A DNA stretch of 64,000 bases from Christiangramia echinicola DSM 19838. GTDB lineage: Bacteria > Bacteroidota > Bacteroidia > Flavobacteriales > Flavobacteriaceae. The DNA lies in the NCBI RefSeq assembly GCF_000423065.1, contig NZ_AUHG01000017.1, positions 1-64,000 on the forward strand. Direction: 5' to 3'. The notes beneath the pieces were generated by a model. The model was not told the origin of the DNA. It made no database searches and saw nothing but the letters and a program-made list of their open reading frames with translations. Positions 23,932-33,841 of this stretch are shown piece by piece (the first letter of the stretch is position 1; each line of letters begins with the position of its first letter). A program made the position numbers and the translations under genes.

Positions 23932-24471
23932 TCAAAGAGCATCTTTACCTTCGTCATTTCTTCGGTGTGTTTCTATTAAAGAAACGGCCTTCTGTAAAAT
24001 AAGGTTATTAGGGTAGGTGATCAATTCTCCATCTGAAGTTCGAAGGTGCAGGTGAAAAGCCTTTATATCCTCAATCTCTGCCTCGACAGGTAGATCCTTA
24101 TCATGGATCTTTATGGTATCGCCAATCTTATAAGGAAAGGAGAAAAACATTATAATCCCCGAAGTGATATTGCTTAGAATAGACCAGATCGCAAAAAGGG
24201 CAACCCCGATAACTGCGAATACCGAGGAAAAGATAAGAGAAAGGTCGGTTAAACCTACTCCCCAGGCAAAAGCAAGTAAAAATGCTGCGATCAATAAAAT
24301 AAGAATATTAATGTATTTAAACATTAACCTGGTACGGGTAATATTTATTTCACTTCGCTTACCTACTTTATTTGCAGCCTTTCTTAATACAAATTGAATG
24401 ATCATTAAAAGGATAATAACAGCAACCGTGTAGATTAATTGATCGCGATAATCTGAGAATAGTTCGTACAT
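23932..24471 (-). CDS. Small MscS-type mechanosensitive channel-like protein
   Basis: This 179-aa inner-membrane protein has three predicted transmembrane helices: residues about 11-30, 50-72 and the pore-like segment LIFSSVFAVIGVALFAIWSILSN split over 78-101. The MscS beta-domain core follows (FSFPYKIGDTIKI, then EAEIEDIKAFHLHLRTSDGELITYPNN). It lacks the large C-terminal vestibule of E. coli MscS (286 aa). It would relieve osmotic pressure. The start overlaps the stop of the upstream lipoprotein gene (TAATG); it is the last gene of a leftward run from 28153. Confidence 0.85.
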   Translation of the reverse strand: MYELFSDYRDQLIYTVAVIILLMIIQFVLRKAANKVGKRSEINITRTRLMFKYINILILLIAAFLLAFAWGVGLTDLSLIFSSVFAVIGVALFAIWSILSNITSGIIMFFSFPYKIGDTIKIHDKDLPVEAEIEDIKAFHLHLRTSDGELITYPNNLILQKAVSLIETHRRNDEGKDAL

Positions 24472-25358
24472 TAATTTAGCTCCAATTTATCTCGCAAAGG
24501 TATATTTTTATTCGAATTCTTATTCCAGTAATCACTTTTTATACGCTGTTTTTTTACGGCTTTGGTAGTTAAAACTTTTTGGTTATCTCCAAATCCCGAT
24601 GGATAACTTTCTTCCCATTTTTCGATAGAATAGGGGAAGCCTCTACTGTAATATATTTTTAGTACTCTATTGAGTTCTGGATATTCCAGGCGGTAAACAT
24701 TCAAATTTTCAATCGTATAAAACTCAGCGTTTACAGTATAAGGTTTGATTTCCCGATGGCTCAATCTTAAGAATTCTAAGGAGGGCAACATTTTGAATTC
24801 TCCAACCGGCAGATCATCTGGATTGATCCTTATCCTATTCCATACTTCATTTTCCAAAGGTATTTCGTCGAGGATGTAATCTTTATCGGCTTCTCCCTGG
24901 AAATAAGAGTGACTGGTAATATAGAAATCACCTCTGTTATTTAGTTGTGTATAAACCTGCCCACACCATTCCTGTATAGAGGCAGAAACCTTTAAAGCAT
25001 GCTCTTCTCCATTTAAAGGGTAAAAAGTGCTTTGCATAATGCTGTATGGATATATACCGGTGATGAAATTTTTGGTATAATTCAATTTTAAAACTGAGAT
25101 ATTATCTTCCTCAGCAGAATTCGCTTTTACTTGTTCTTCCGGAAGGAAGTCTTCAGTCACGAAAATAAGAACTGCTTCACCATTTCTTATTTCGCCATAC
25201 CTGGCCTGTTCCAGATCGTAAGAAGTGATCTCTGCCTCTCCAGAATACCAGTAACTTTTGAATTCATCTGAAACCTCAAGTGATGTGTTTTCCTGAGAAG
25301 GGCTAAGGCATGATGCAAGGATAGTGAGCAAGAATATGAAAATAGATTTTCTGATCAT
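24471..25358 (-). CDS. Conserved lipoprotein
   Basis: This 295-aa protein has a lipoprotein signal peptide with lipobox LASC (Cys at residue 17). The exported part has no motif I recognise; a single extra Cys occurs at EWCGQVYTQLNNRG. Relatives are sometimes labelled 'septum formation inhibitor Maf' because the true maf gene is adjacent, but nothing of the Maf fold is visible here. It lies 23 nt downstream of maf and is coupled to the MscS-like gene. Function unknown, probably periplasmic or outer-membrane inner leaflet. Confidence 0.8.
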   Translation of the reverse strand: MIRKSIFIFLLTILASCLSPSQENTSLEVSDEFKSYWYSGEAEITSYDLEQARYGEIRNGEAVLIFVTEDFLPEEQVKANSAEEDNISVLKLNYTKNFITGIYPYSIMQSTFYPLNGEEHALKVSASIQEWCGQVYTQLNNRGDFYITSHSYFQGEADKDYILDEIPLENEVWNRIRINPDDLPVGEFKMLPSLEFLRLSHREIKPYTVNAEFYTIENLNVYRLEYPELNRVLKIYYSRGFPYSIEKWEESYPSGFGDNQKVLTTKAVKKQRIKSDYWNKNSNKNIPLRDKLELN

Positions 25359-25381
25359 ATTTTCTTTTAAAGTTACAACTT

Positions 25382-25969
25382 TCAGCTTTTCAATAATTTC
25401 TTTAAGGTTTTATATACTAGATGGGTAGGTAAACCAACAACGTTAAAATAACTGCCTTCTATCTTTTCAATTCCTATTAACCCAATCCATTCCTGTATGG
25501 CATAACCTCCCGCTTTATCGAAGGGTTTATAGTTGGATACATAGTATTCTATCTCCTCATCACTTAATTCTGAAAAATATACCCTGGTAGTGTGATGCAA
25601 TATTTCCTGTGATTCCTTGGCAGTAAAACAAACGGAAGTGATCACCTCGTGATCTTTTCCAGATAAGGCTTTGATCATACTAACAGCTTCAAGATGATCT
25701 TTAGGTTTACCCATTGCAACTCCATCATTATATACTATGGTATCGCTGGTAATTAATACCTCATTGTTTTTAAGATCGGTAAAAGCATCTGCTTTAAGCG
25801 CTGCCAGGTAATCTGTGATCTCTGCGTCTGTTAAGTGCTCAGGGTATACTTCATCTACGGGTCTTACATCTATAGTAACCGGAATCTCTAATTCTTCAAA
25901 GAATTTTTGTCTTCTAGGTGATCCCGAAGCAAGTATGATATCGTGATCTTTCAGTAAGTCTTTCAGCAT
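25382..25969 (-). CDS. maf: Maf-type nucleoside triphosphate pyrophosphatase
   Basis: This 195-aa enzyme starts at ATG 25969 (MLKDLLKDHDIILASGSPRR). An upstream in-frame start would extend into the UbiA gene and is not preferred. The Maf signature ASGSPRRQKFFEEL is at residues 13-26, followed by ITSDTIVYNDG and the C-terminal GGYAIQEWIG. It hydrolyses non-canonical or pyrimidine NTPs, most likely dTTP/UTP as in the YhdE subgroup. Its start lies 4 nt after the UbiA stop. Confidence 0.93.
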   Translation of the reverse strand: MLKDLLKDHDIILASGSPRRQKFFEELEIPVTIDVRPVDEVYPEHLTDAEITDYLAALKADAFTDLKNNEVLITSDTIVYNDGVAMGKPKDHLEAVSMIKALSGKDHEVITSVCFTAKESQEILHHTTRVYFSELSDEEIEYYVSNYKPFDKAGGYAIQEWIGLIGIEKIEGSYFNVVGLPTHLVYKTLKKLLKS

Positions 25970-25973
25970 AATT

Positions 25974-26888
25974 TTATAGTAAAATGAATTGCAGTAAACC
26001 AATAGAAACCAAACCGAAGAATAGCACAGCTTTAAGGATCATGCTTAGTCGGCCATATTCAGCTATTTTTTCGGCAGTCCAGATATTGATAAGAAAAAAG
26101 AGCAGGGGAGCTACTAGCAGTAAAAGTGTATAAATTACAGCGGCAATATTTTCAAATAGGTAATGGTAAATATAATAGATAAGGAATCCCAATGGTAACA
26201 GGCACGCTAAAAATAAAATTTTATTGGTTCGGCTTTTGCCGAAAACAATCGGTAAAGTCTTGTACCCGGCATTGTAGTCTCCATCAATATCCTGTTGGTC
26301 TTTGACGATCTCTCTTAGTAGGTTCACTAGAAATGCAAAAATGGAGTAGTCTATTAAAATTGAAAAAATAGTGGACTGGGTTTGTTGATTTTGAGGGGTG
26401 ATCGCAGGTAATAGATCGTAAAGACCCACACCAATTGGAATAAGGCCAACAATTAAACTAACCAGGATATTCCCAACTAATATAGTCTGTTGAAATTGTG
26501 AATTATATAGATAAAGAATTGCCGATCCAAAAATGAAAAATGCTGAAAATCCAGGTCTGCCAATCAAATTAGACAGGTAAAAACCCAATCCAACCCCAAT
26601 TATATTCAGAATAAAAAAGAGCCTGTACCCAGCTTTTTCCGAGATCTTATTATTTATAAAAGTCTTCTCTGGTTTATTTTTAAGGTCTGCAGAAACGTCA
26701 TATATATCGTTGATCACATACCCGGCGGCGGCTACAGTAACTACTGCCAATACCAAAAGTGAGAATCCGAATAAATTTAAAGTGATAGCAACACCAAAAG
26801 GTTCGAATAAGCCATACTTTATAAGGAACATCGTTAGAGCTATGAAAATTAAATTTCCGGCCCTAATAAGTTTTAAATAACTCAGCAT
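25974..26888 (-). CDS. UbiA-family prenyltransferase (GGGP-synthase-like annotation)
   Basis: This 304-aa integral membrane protein has 8-9 transmembrane helices. Two Asp-rich prenyl-diphosphate motifs are visible: NDIYDVSADLKNKPEKT (residues about 61-77) and DQQDIDGDYNAGYKTLP (near 198-214). Flavobacterial orthologues are commonly named geranylgeranylglycerol-phosphate geranylgeranyltransferase, but the acceptor has not been shown in this group; a quinone or lipid headgroup is possible. It lies 4 nt downstream of kdsC in a gene order (kdsC-ubiA-maf) that is frequent in the family. Confidence 0.88.
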   Translation of the reverse strand: MLSYLKLIRAGNLIFIALTMFLIKYGLFEPFGVAITLNLFGFSLLVLAVVTVAAAGYVINDIYDVSADLKNKPEKTFINNKISEKAGYRLFFILNIIGVGLGFYLSNLIGRPGFSAFFIFGSAILYLYNSQFQQTILVGNILVSLIVGLIPIGVGLYDLLPAITPQNQQTQSTIFSILIDYSIFAFLVNLLREIVKDQQDIDGDYNAGYKTLPIVFGKSRTNKILFLACLLPLGFLIYYIYHYLFENIAAVIYTLLLLVAPLLFFLINIWTAEKIAEYGRLSMILKAVLFFGLVSIGLLQFILL

Positions 26889-26892
26889 GAAA

Positions 26893-27408
26893 CTAGGAGT
26901 TTTTATCTATCCACTTACCCTGAACTTTCATTACCTGCTCGATCACATCTCTTACGCAACCTTCACCACCTTTTTTGTGAGATACATAAAGGGAAACGTC
27001 TTTTACTTCAGGCACTGCATCCTGGGGACAGCAAGGAAGCCCTACCAATTTCATTGGATAATAATCTGGAATGTCATCACCCATATAAAGAACCTCTTCT
27101 GGTTTAATACTGTAGATATCAAAGAATTCATCCATTTGCTCAACCTTGTCACTAACCCCAAGATATATGTCTGTGATCCCTAAGTCTCTTAAACGCGCAC
27201 GAACACCTTCATTTTTTCCACCACTAATTATACAAACTGTATAACCAGCTTTTTGCGCCATTTTCATGGCATATCCATCTTTGGTATTCATAGTTCTAAG
27301 AAGTTCTCCGCGGGTAGAGATCTGGATATTCCCATCGGTTAATACTCCGTCAACATCAAAAACAAATGTATTTATCTGGTTAAGGTGTTCTTTATAGCTT
27401 TTTTCCAT
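26893..27408 (-). CDS. kdsC: Kdo-8-phosphate phosphatase (HAD superfamily)
   Basis: This 171-aa HAD-IIIA enzyme has the nucleophile motif FDVDGVLTDG (residues 17-26), motif II IISGG and motif IV MGDDIPD. It lacks a cap domain, as expected for the tetrameric KdsC. It would dephosphorylate Kdo-8-phosphate before activation by KdsB (14209-14955). The first 17 bp overlap the end of the DUF2520 gene, and ubiA follows after 4 nt. Confidence 0.92.
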   Translation of the reverse strand: MEKSYKEHLNQINTFVFDVDGVLTDGNIQISTRGELLRTMNTKDGYAMKMAQKAGYTVCIISGGKNEGVRARLRDLGITDIYLGVSDKVEQMDEFFDIYSIKPEEVLYMGDDIPDYYPMKLVGLPCCPQDAVPEVKDVSLYVSHKKGGEGCVRDVIEQVMKVQGKWIDKNS

Positions 27409-28153
27409 GCAATTTCTGTATAGATTCGGTTAATATAGTATATATCTTTTTTCGGTCTTCATCCAGTAAATTAAGATGTGCCGAAATAGTTTTCTGGTCA
27501 TTTCTCAGGGCCGGTCCTGTTTGCGCCGAATAAGGATCTAAAGTTTCGATCTTAGAAACGGTTTCTTTTATAAGTGGTCTTAGAATCTCGAACGGAAGAT
27601 CGTTTTCACGGCAGTAATCATCGGCCAGAGCAAATAAATGGTTGCTGAAATTATTTACAAATACGGCAGATACATGTAACGCCCTGCGCTGTTCAGAATT
27701 TACTTCAAAGTTCTTTTCACTTACTAATGAAGCAACATGTTTTAGAATATCCAGGTTTTTCTGGGAATTCGCTTCCAGACAGATCGGGATATCCTTAAAG
27801 TCCACCGATTTATTTTTTGAAAAAGTTTGCAGAGGATAAAAAACTCCGAAATTATCAAATCTGGAAAGCGCATTCATATGTTGACTCCCTGATGTATGAA
27901 TAACTATACCATTATTAACGTTTAGTTTTGTTGCTAATTCTTCAATCGCTTCGTCTTTAATGGCAATTAAATAAAGATCAGCATCTTTGATATTGTCGAT
28001 GTTTGAAACTTTCAATTCAGGATCCTTTACAAAATCCAGGTGATCTATATTTCGGTTAAAAACCTGTATTACATCAATTTGCTTCTCTTCTGAAAAGCTT
28101 TGGTATAAGTGCATAGCCACATTTCCGGCGCCAATAATTACCACTTTTATCAT
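27392..28153 (-). CDS. Rossmann-like / DUF2520 dehydrogenase-like protein
   Basis: This 253-aa protein has an N-terminal dinucleotide-binding fold (IIGAGNVAMHLYQSF, residues 6-20) and a helical DUF2520 C-terminal domain (RRALHVSAVFVNNFSNHLFALA, given here only as the region near residues 157-178). The overall layout resembles ketopantoate reductase or F420-NADP oxidoreductase folds. The substrate is unknown. It heads the leftward cluster of Kdo phosphatase, prenyltransferase, Maf, lipoprotein and channel. Confidence 0.85.
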   Translation of the reverse strand: MIKVVIIGAGNVAMHLYQSFSEEKQIDVIQVFNRNIDHLDFVKDPELKVSNIDNIKDADLYLIAIKDEAIEELATKLNVNNGIVIHTSGSQHMNALSRFDNFGVFYPLQTFSKNKSVDFKDIPICLEANSQKNLDILKHVASLVSEKNFEVNSEQRRALHVSAVFVNNFSNHLFALADDYCRENDLPFEILRPLIKETVSKIETLDPYSAQTGPALRNDQKTISAHLNLLDEDRKKIYTILTESIQKLHGKKL

Positions 28154-28248
28154 TTGGCTAAAATACCAAAATTTTCATGCGGGTGAAATTAACATTTGTA
28201 GACTTGAGATTGAATTGGGATAAGTCTTTAAAACTGATAATAAATCGT

Positions 28249-28256
28249 TAAATTTG
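28249..28256 (+). promoter_or_regulatory. -7 promoter element for ccsBA
   Basis: TAAATTTG matches TAnnTTTG and lies 25 nt upstream of the ccsBA ATG at 28282. Confidence 0.6.
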
Positions 28257-28281
28257 CAGCCGTTAAAATGACACTTCTTCC

Positions 28282-31200
28282 ATGCAGAAAAAAATAGCCT
28301 CTATCCTTTTTTCTACCCGCATTATGGCCGTTTTATTTATAATTTTCGCAGTAGCGATGGCCATGGGTACATTCATAGAAAGTTGGTACAGTATTGAAAC
28401 CGCAAGAATCCTGATCTATAACACCTGGTGGTTTGAAGGGATCATGCTCTTTCTTCTAATTAATTTTATAGGTAACATAAAGCGTTATCAGCTTTATAAA
28501 AAAGAGAAATGGAGCACCTTATTGCTACATCTTTCTTTTATCCTGATCTTAATTGGTGCTATAATCACTCGTTATATTAGTTATGAGGGGATAATGCCGA
28601 TTAGAGAAGGTGAGACTACCAATACTTATATGACTCATGAATCTTACCTCACTTTTTTTATAGATGGTGAAATAGATGGAAATGCCCGAAGACGAGTGCT
28701 TCAGGAAGATGTCCTTTTTGGTCCTGAAGTTGAAAATGATTATACTTTAAATACAGATTTCAATGGTCAGCCGGTAAAATTTGCTGTAACCAACTTTATT
28801 CATGGTGCAGAGGAGGCTTTAGTGCCTGCAGAAGATGGAGAGAATTATTTAAAGATCGTGGAAGCTGGAGATGGCAATCGTCATGATCATTATCTGCAAG
28901 AGGGAGAAGTAAGCAATATTCACAACACACTTTTTACATTGAATAGTCCTCAGGATGGGGCTATCAATATTCAGGTGACCGAGGAAGGGGAATATCTTAT
29001 TGATTCTCCATTTGAGGGAACTTATATGAGAATGGCCGATCAAAAACAAGGTGAATTGTTGCAGGATTCTACTCAAACTTTAATGCTGAGGTCTCTTTAC
29101 AACATAGGGAGTATGCAATTCGTAATTCCTGAACCTGTTGTAAAAGGTGAATATGATGTAGTTCCTACCAATCCTAAGACTAAGCAAGATATGGATGCGG
29201 TTACGCTAAATGTATCCAGTGGTGGAGAATCTGAAACTGTTACATTATTAGGTGGCCAGGGCGTAGTGGCAGATCCAGTTCCTCTTAATGTTGGAGGCTT
29301 GGAGATCTTCGTTAACTACGGTTCAATAGAAAAGGAACTTCCTTTTGCTTTAAAGTTGAATGATTTTATCGCAGAAAAATACCCGGGTACTGCAGACAGG
29401 GCGACTCCGGGGTATGCCTCATTCAAAAGTAAAGTTGAAATTGTTGAAGAAGGTAAGGAACCAGAGCCTTATGACATTTATATGAATCATGTATTAGATC
29501 ATCAGGGATATCGTTTTTTCCAGTCTAGTTTTGATCCAGATGAGAAAGGTACGATCCTTTCTGTAAATCATGATTTCTGGGGAACATGGATAACTTATAT
29601 AGGATACTTCTTATTATATTTTGGATTAATGTGGATCTTATTCGATAAAGGTTCAAGATTTGGACATCTTGAAAGAAAACTGAAGAAAATTAAAAAAAGA
29701 AAGAAGGCATTAGCAACATTGTTGTTGATAGTTTCTGCAAGTTTCGGGATTAATGCCCAGGATGCAGATCATGATCATATAGATTCTGATTTTTCACAAA
29801 TAGACAGTATTATAAAGACAAATGCTGTAAGTGAAGAGCATGCGGCTAAATTCGGAAGATTGATCATACAGGATGCAGGGGGTAGAATGAAACCTGCCAA
29901 CACCTATTCTTCTGAATTACTTAGAAAATTAAGTAAGAGTGATGAGTATGCAGGACTAAGTTCAGATCAGGTATTGGTTTCAATAACTGAAAACCCGGTC
30001 TTCTGGTACCAGGCTCCGCTGATTTATGTAAAAAAGCATAATGACAGTCTGCATAATTTACTTGGAGTAGAGGAGGGTAGAAAATATTTGTCACTTACCG
30101 ATTTCTTTGATGAAAAAGGAAATTATAAGTTGTCTTCTGTTCTTGAAGGCGCTTATAAGGCAGCTGTTCCTAATCAATTTCAGAAAGATTTTATAGAGAC
30201 CGATAAGAAGGTAAACTTACTTTACCAGGCGGTACAGGGAAAAGTATTAAAGATCTTCCCAATCCCGGAAGATGAAGACAATAAATGGGTCTCCTATCCA
30301 GAAGTTGGAGAAGCTAATTTAAAGGGAATGGATTCGGTTTATACCCAACAAATCCTTCCTTTATATATGAATGCTTTAAGATCGGCGAGAGAGACCGGTG
30401 ATTATGAAAAAGCTGATCAATACCTGGAAAGTATTAAAAGCTATCAGACTAAATTTGGTAGTGAAGTTATGCCTTCAGAAGAAAGGGTAAACGCCGAGAT
30501 CCTATACAATAAGTACGATGTTTTCAGAAATCTTTTCTGGATGTATATGGTTGCCGGTCTGGCAATGCTATTATTTGTGATCATTCAGATTTTCAATGAC
30601 AATAAAATCATTAGATCGCTTATTACGGTTGGCGCTGTATCTATAACTATCTTGTTTTTGATCCATACCGCTGGGCTTGCTGCCAGGTGGTACATTTCTG
30701 GTCACGCTCCATGGAGTGATGCTTATGAGTCCATGATCTATGTGGCGTGGGCAACTATGTTCTTTGGTCTTGCCTTTGGTAGAAAATCTAATCTAACCAT
30801 TGCATCTACCGCATTTGTTACTTCAATGATATTGATGATTGCACACTGGAACTGGATGGACCCTGCGATTGCAAATTTACAACCGGTACTTAATTCTTAC
30901 TGGTTAATGATACACGTTTCTGTGATTGTTGGTAGTTATGGTCCGTTTACATTAGGAATGATCTTAGGGACTGTAGCGCTTATTTTAATGATCCTTACCA
31001 ACGATAAGAATCGCAAAAAAATGGAGATTAATATCCATGAGATCACTGTTATTACTGAAATGGCATTAACCGTAGGACTGGTGATGTTAACTATAGGAAA
31101 CTTTCTTGGTGGTCAATGGGCTAATGAGAGCTGGGGGAGATACTGGGGCTGGGATCCTAAAGAGACCTGGGCATTGATCAGCATCTTTGTATATGCATTT

Positions 31201-31446
31201 GTAATTCATATGAGACTGGTACCTGGATTAAGAAGCCGTTGGTTCTTTAATTTAATGGCTATTGTTGCTTTCGCCAGTATTATGATGACTTATTTTGGAG
31301 TGAACTTCTACCTGAGCGGACTGCATTCATATGCCAGTGGAGATAAAGTGATCACACCAACCTTTATTTATTATGCAGTGGCAGCCGTGGGATTACTTGG
31401 AGCGGTCTCTTACTGGAAGTATAAAAAGTATTTCGCGAAAAAATAG
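28282..31446 (+). CDS. ccsBA: Fused cytochrome c biogenesis protein ResB-CcsA (CcsBA)
   Basis: This 1054-aa inner-membrane protein carries out system II cytochrome c maturation, moving heme across the membrane and attaching it to CxxCH motifs. The N-terminal half is ResB-like: transmembrane helices near residues 13-31, 46-64 and 73-96, a long periplasmic region, and another helix near 435-457. The C-terminal half is CcsA-like, with multiple helices and the heme-handling WWD-type motif WGRYWGWDPKETW near residue 953. A single-ORF fusion is the form used by many Bacteroidota and Epsilonproteobacteria. It has its own promoter and a strong terminator. Confidence 0.95.
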   Translation: MQKKIASILFSTRIMAVLFIIFAVAMAMGTFIESWYSIETARILIYNTWWFEGIMLFLLINFIGNIKRYQLYKKEKWSTLLLHLSFILILIGAIITRYISYEGIMPIREGETTNTYMTHESYLTFFIDGEIDGNARRRVLQEDVLFGPEVENDYTLNTDFNGQPVKFAVTNFIHGAEEALVPAEDGENYLKIVEAGDGNRHDHYLQEGEVSNIHNTLFTLNSPQDGAINIQVTEEGEYLIDSPFEGTYMRMADQKQGELLQDSTQTLMLRSLYNIGSMQFVIPEPVVKGEYDVVPTNPKTKQDMDAVTLNVSSGGESETVTLLGGQGVVADPVPLNVGGLEIFVNYGSIEKELPFALKLNDFIAEKYPGTADRATPGYASFKSKVEIVEEGKEPEPYDIYMNHVLDHQGYRFFQSSFDPDEKGTILSVNHDFWGTWITYIGYFLLYFGLMWILFDKGSRFGHLERKLKKIKKRKKALATLLLIVSASFGINAQDADHDHIDSDFSQIDSIIKTNAVSEEHAAKFGRLIIQDAGGRMKPANTYSSELLRKLSKSDEYAGLSSDQVLVSITENPVFWYQAPLIYVKKHNDSLHNLLGVEEGRKYLSLTDFFDEKGNYKLSSVLEGAYKAAVPNQFQKDFIETDKKVNLLYQAVQGKVLKIFPIPEDEDNKWVSYPEVGEANLKGMDSVYTQQILPLYMNALRSARETGDYEKADQYLESIKSYQTKFGSEVMPSEERVNAEILYNKYDVFRNLFWMYMVAGLAMLLFVIIQIFNDNKIIRSLITVGAVSITILFLIHTAGLAARWYISGHAPWSDAYESMIYVAWATMFFGLAFGRKSNLTIASTAFVTSMILMIAHWNWMDPAIANLQPVLNSYWLMIHVSVIVGSYGPFTLGMILGTVALILMILTNDKNRKKMEINIHEITVITEMALTVGLVMLTIGNFLGGQWANESWGRYWGWDPKETWALISIFVYAFVIHMRLVPGLRSRWFFNLMAIVAFASIMMTYFGVNFYLSGLHSYASGDKVITPTFIYYAVAAVGLLGAVSYWKYKKYFAKK

Positions 31447-31467
31447 ATACTTGATAATCTTATATAG

Positions 31468-31498
31468 AAAAAGCCCTGCAAATTGCAGGGCTTTTTTT
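31468..31498. terminator. Bidirectional intrinsic terminator, ccsBA/fumC
   Basis: Stem AAGCCCTGCA (31471-31480) pairs with TGCAGGGCTT (31484-31493), followed by a T-run and preceded by an A-run. It serves both convergent genes. Confidence 0.9.
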
Positions 31499-31515
31499 GG
31501 GGGGGAGTGGAATAT

Positions 31516-32913
31516 CTATTTAAGATTTCCCACCATATCTTTTGGATCTACCCACTCATCAAACTGTTCTTCGGTTACATAACCAAGATTTGCAGCTTCT
31601 TCTTTTAAGGTAGTCCCATTTTGGTGAGCTGTATTTGCAATTTCAGCAGCTTTATAATAACCAATTTTAGTATTCAAAGCAGTTACCAGCATTAGGGAGT
31701 TGTTAAGGTGTTCCTTGATCCTTTGTGTATTTGCTTCAATTCCTCTGGCACAATGCTCTTCGAAAGACATACAGGCATCTCCAAGTAATTCAGCACTCTG
31801 CAATAAAGCATTAGCCATTACTGGTTTAAATACATTCAATTCAAATTGTCCCTGCATTCCTCCAACACTCATAGTAGTATCGTTTCCAATTACCTGAGCG
31901 CATACCATAGTTAATGCTTCACACTGAGTTGGATTCACTTTTCCTGGCATTATAGAAGAACCTGGTTCATTAGCCGGGATATTAATTTCTCCAATTCCAC
32001 TGCGTGGTCCTGAGGCCAGCATTCTAATATCGTTACCTATTTTATTAAGAGCAACAGCTATTTGCTTTAGAGCACCATGCGTTTCTACAAATGCATCATG
32101 TGCTGCTAAAGCTTCGAATTTATTGCCCGCAGATATAAAAGGCATATCAGTGAATTTGGCGATGAATTCTGCCACCCTTTTTGAATAACCTTTAGGTGTA
32201 TTTAAGCCCGTTCCTACCGCTGTACCACCCAAAGCAAGTTCAGCTAAATGGGGAAGAGTATTTTCAAGTGCTCTAATTCCGTAATCCAGTTGCGCAACAT
32301 ATCCGCTAAATTCCTGACCCAGGGTTAGGGGAGTGGCATCCATAAAATGAGTACGACCAATTTTCACAGTAGTCTTATACTCATCAGACTTTTTCTTTAA
32401 TGTATCTCTTAATTTGCGTAAACCTGGAAGAGTTACTTTGGTAACTTTTCTATAAGCAGCAATATGCATTCCCGTTGGGAAAGTGTCATTAGAAGACTGA
32501 GATTTATTTACATCATCGTTTGGTTGAAGTGTTTTATCACCTTCACCTATAGTTTTTCCGGCTAACTGATGCGCACGATTGGCTATAACCTCGTTCACAT
32601 TCATATTACTTTGAGTACCACTACCGGTTTGCCAGATCACTAATGGAAATTGATCATCATGTTTCCCTTCGAGAATTTCATCACAAGCTTGCGCAATAAG
32701 ATCTCTCTTATCAACCTGAAGTACTCCTAATTCACAATTAGTATAAGCTGCAGCCTTTTTTAGGTAGGCAAAACCGTAAATAATATCCAATGGCATGGAG
32801 GAAGCAGGACCAATTTTGAAATTGTTTCGTGAACGCTCGGTCTGCGCACCCCATAATTTATCTGAAGGAACTTTAACTTCCCCCATGGTGTCTTTCTCTA
32901 TTCTGTATTCCAT
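31516..32913 (-). CDS. fumC: Class II fumarate hydratase
   Basis: This 465-aa TCA-cycle enzyme interconverts fumarate and malate. The superfamily signature [11 protein letters not shown] is present near residue 319. Upstream motifs [14 protein letters not shown] and [10 protein letters not shown] supply the other active-site regions; [11 protein letters not shown] is also typical. The length matches class II homotetramers. It is monocistronic with a -7 element at 32936-32943 and shares a terminator with ccsBA. Confidence 0.97.
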   Translation of the reverse strand: MEYRIEKDTMGEVKVPSDKLWGAQTERSRNNFKIGPASSMPLDIIYGFAYLKKAAAYTNCELGVLQVDKRDLIAQACDEILEGKHDDQFPLVIWQTGSGTQSNMNVNEVIANRAHQLAGKTIGEGDKTLQPNDDVNKSQSSNDTFPTGMHIAAYRKVTKVTLPGLRKLRDTLKKKSDEYKTTVKIGRTHFMDATPLTLGQEFSGYVAQLDYGIRALENTLPHLAELALGGTAVGTGLNTPKGYSKRVAEFIAKFTDMPFISAGNKFEALAAHDAFVETHGALKQIAVALNKIGNDIRMLASGPRSGIGEINIPANEPGSSIMPGKVNPTQCEALTMVCAQVIGNDTTMSVGGMQGQFELNVFKPVMANALLQSAELLGDACMSFEEHCARGIEANTQRIKEHLNNSLMLVTALNTKIGYYKAAEIANTAHQNGTTLKEEAANLGYVTEEQFDEWVDPKDMVGNLK

Positions 32914-32935
32914 AATACTAAAATTGGTTGTCGCG

Positions 32936-32943
32936 CAAAGTTA
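32936..32943 (-). promoter_or_regulatory. -7 promoter element for fumC
   Basis: The top strand CAAAGTTA is TAACTTTG on the coding strand, an exact TAnnTTTG match, 23 nt upstream of the ATG at 32913. Confidence 0.65.
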
Positions 32944-33200
32944 AGGTTTAGCAATTTTCTTTAAACTAAAAAATCTTTAAAATTAATTATTTCTTAAACC
33001 AGTTTCGACTTTATCAATTTTCTTTTTCTGAACCTTTTTTCTTTGAAATTTTCACATTTAGAAGACAATTTTTATCAAAATGTGAATATTGTAGAATACT
33101 GAAAAACAGAAAGTTAAATGACAAAATAGGGGGTATCTCCCGTTTTATTGCATGATTATTAGACTTAACTTTTCAGAACTAAATTCTAAATTATAGTAAT

Positions 33201-33713
33201 ATGAAAAAGCACTATTTCTTTTTATTAATTTCATCGGTATTATTGCTTTCTACAACAGGCTGTAGTTCTGATGATGACGGAAAATTTACTTCAGATCAAT
33301 TTGTGACTGCGAATGTAAATGGTGTTACATTTCAATCAGATCAAAATGTTGGACCTCTTGGTTTTTCCAGAACCCTTACGCCTTCAGGCAGTATAAATTT
33401 ATATGCTAAAGCTGTGTCTTCAGATGGATATGTTATGGAAATGCAGGTAGAAAATTATAAAGGACCCGGGAAATATTATATTGGGGAAAATTTTTATAAC
33501 AAAAGCTGGATGAAATTTCATCATTCCGCCGAAACCGAATCCTGGAGTATTAGCTCTAACGGAGCCTTAAATAAACATTCAAATTACATCGAGATCACAT
33601 CGGTGAAGGATAATTATATAGAAGGTAAAATTGGTTGTAAAGAATTAAGAAACAGTCTTGATGGAGTTTTAGGCGCTATGGAAGGAGAGTTCAGACTTCT
33701 GTTTATCGAATAG
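33201..33713 (+). CDS. Small lipoprotein (DUF6252-like)
   Basis: This 170-aa exported protein has a lipoprotein signal (MKKHYFFLLISSVLLLSTTGC, Cys at residue 21) followed by an acidic SSDDDG linker, typical for surface-directed Bacteroidota lipoproteins. The mature part begins FVTANVNGVTFQSD and contains KGPGKYYIGENF, a pattern seen in DUF6252-type beta-rich lipoproteins; this family call is by resemblance only. The gene stands alone and is divergent from fumC. Function unknown. Confidence 0.8.
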   Translation: MKKHYFFLLISSVLLLSTTGCSSDDDGKFTSDQFVTANVNGVTFQSDQNVGPLGFSRTLTPSGSINLYAKAVSSDGYVMEMQVENYKGPGKYYIGENFYNKSWMKFHHSAETESWSISSNGALNKHSNYIEITSVKDNYIEGKIGCKELRNSLDGVLGAMEGEFRLLFIE

Positions 33714-33805
33714 TTTTGTGACTTATTGTGGATATTCTAACTGGCTCAGCTTTAAAACTTAAAGAAAAAAACAGGTATTTTTTGTGATAAGCGCCGTAGA
33801 CTTCA

Positions 33806-33813
33806 TATCTTTG
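33806..33813 (+). promoter_or_regulatory. -7 promoter element for the 58-aa protein
   Basis: TATCTTTG matches TAnnTTTG and lies 28 nt before the ATG at 33842. Confidence 0.6.
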
Positions 33814-33841
33814 GCGAGATTCAAATCAAACTTTGACTGTT

